Origin: Neoconidiobolus thromboides FSU 785
Taxonomy: Eukaryota; Entomophthoromycota; Entomophthoromycetes; Entomophthorales; Neoconidiobolaceae
Assembly (NCBI GenBank): GCA_025603075.1
Contig: MU626324.1
Coordinates: 1 to 64,000 of the forward strand
DNA: 64,000 nt
Reading direction: 5' to 3'
The number at the start of each line of letters is the position of its first letter. Position 1 is the first letter of the stretch. Shown in pieces: positions 63,958-64,000 of this stretch. The notes beneath the pieces were generated by a model. That model searched no databases, was not told the DNA's origin, and saw only the letters and a program-made list of their open reading frames with translations. The position numbers and the translations under genes were made by a program.

Positions 63958-64000
63958 CTAATAAAACAAGAACAAGTTACTTATATGCTTCCATTAGCGT

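Overview
This is a nuclear, very AT-rich window from a fungus. The gene set is fungal or opisthokont: TOM1, SNU13, PEP7/VAC1, NCS6, COG6, calcineurin A, ATG13, SmgGDS, an AVT-type transporter, ATR/MEC1, TAF12, PIG-X/PBN1, MCUR1/FMP32, indoleamine 2,3-dioxygenase, an ALY/REF-like protein and VPS29. Introns are numerous and mostly 43-60 nt, with GTAAGT-like donors and CTAAC/TAAC-like branch sites. In-frame AAT runs, SmgGDS and the general style suggest an early-diverging (zygomycete-grade) fungus rather than Dikarya, but this is inference. The standard genetic code fits every gene.

Layout. Positions 1-10941 (-): the giant HECT ubiquitin ligase TOM1/HUWE1, cut by the left edge. 12974-13465 (+): SNU13. 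15209-24468: a dense block with PEP7 (+), NCS6 (-), an ankyrin protein (+), YBEY (+), a small membrane protein (-) and COG6 (+). 26734-37229 (-): calcineurin A, ATG13 and a LAA2/aftiphilin-like protein. From there to the right edge eleven genes alternate strand without exception: LAA2-like (-), SmgGDS (+), AVT (-), ATR (+), TAF12 (-), PIG-X (+), secreted peptide (-), MCUR1-like (+), IDO (-), ALY-like (+), VPS29 (-, cut by the right edge). Most genes needed splicing by eye; junctions were chosen by reading frame and family conservation.

The genes are housekeeping: protein turnover, splicing, tRNA thiolation, vesicle traffic (PEP7, COG6, VPS29, LAA2-like), signalling, autophagy, DNA damage, transcription, GPI anchors and mitochondria. 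I see no operon, virus, CRISPR array, tRNA or rRNA gene.

The main accessory signal lies between the genes. A family of about 100-bp foldback elements (16 copies recognised) has TGGGG...CCCCA ends and a 2-bp target duplication (TA, AA or TG). I did not assign it to a known superfamily. A second, unrelated 167-bp foldback lies at 11611-11777. Other points of interest are gene-structural: SmgGDS has one symmetric phase-1 exon per ARM-repeat-sized block, start codons sit alone on their own exon, the catalytic Cys codon of TOM1 is split by an intron, a stop-free 54-nt intron lies in the MCUR1-like gene, and a 20-nt microexon lies in the ankyrin gene.
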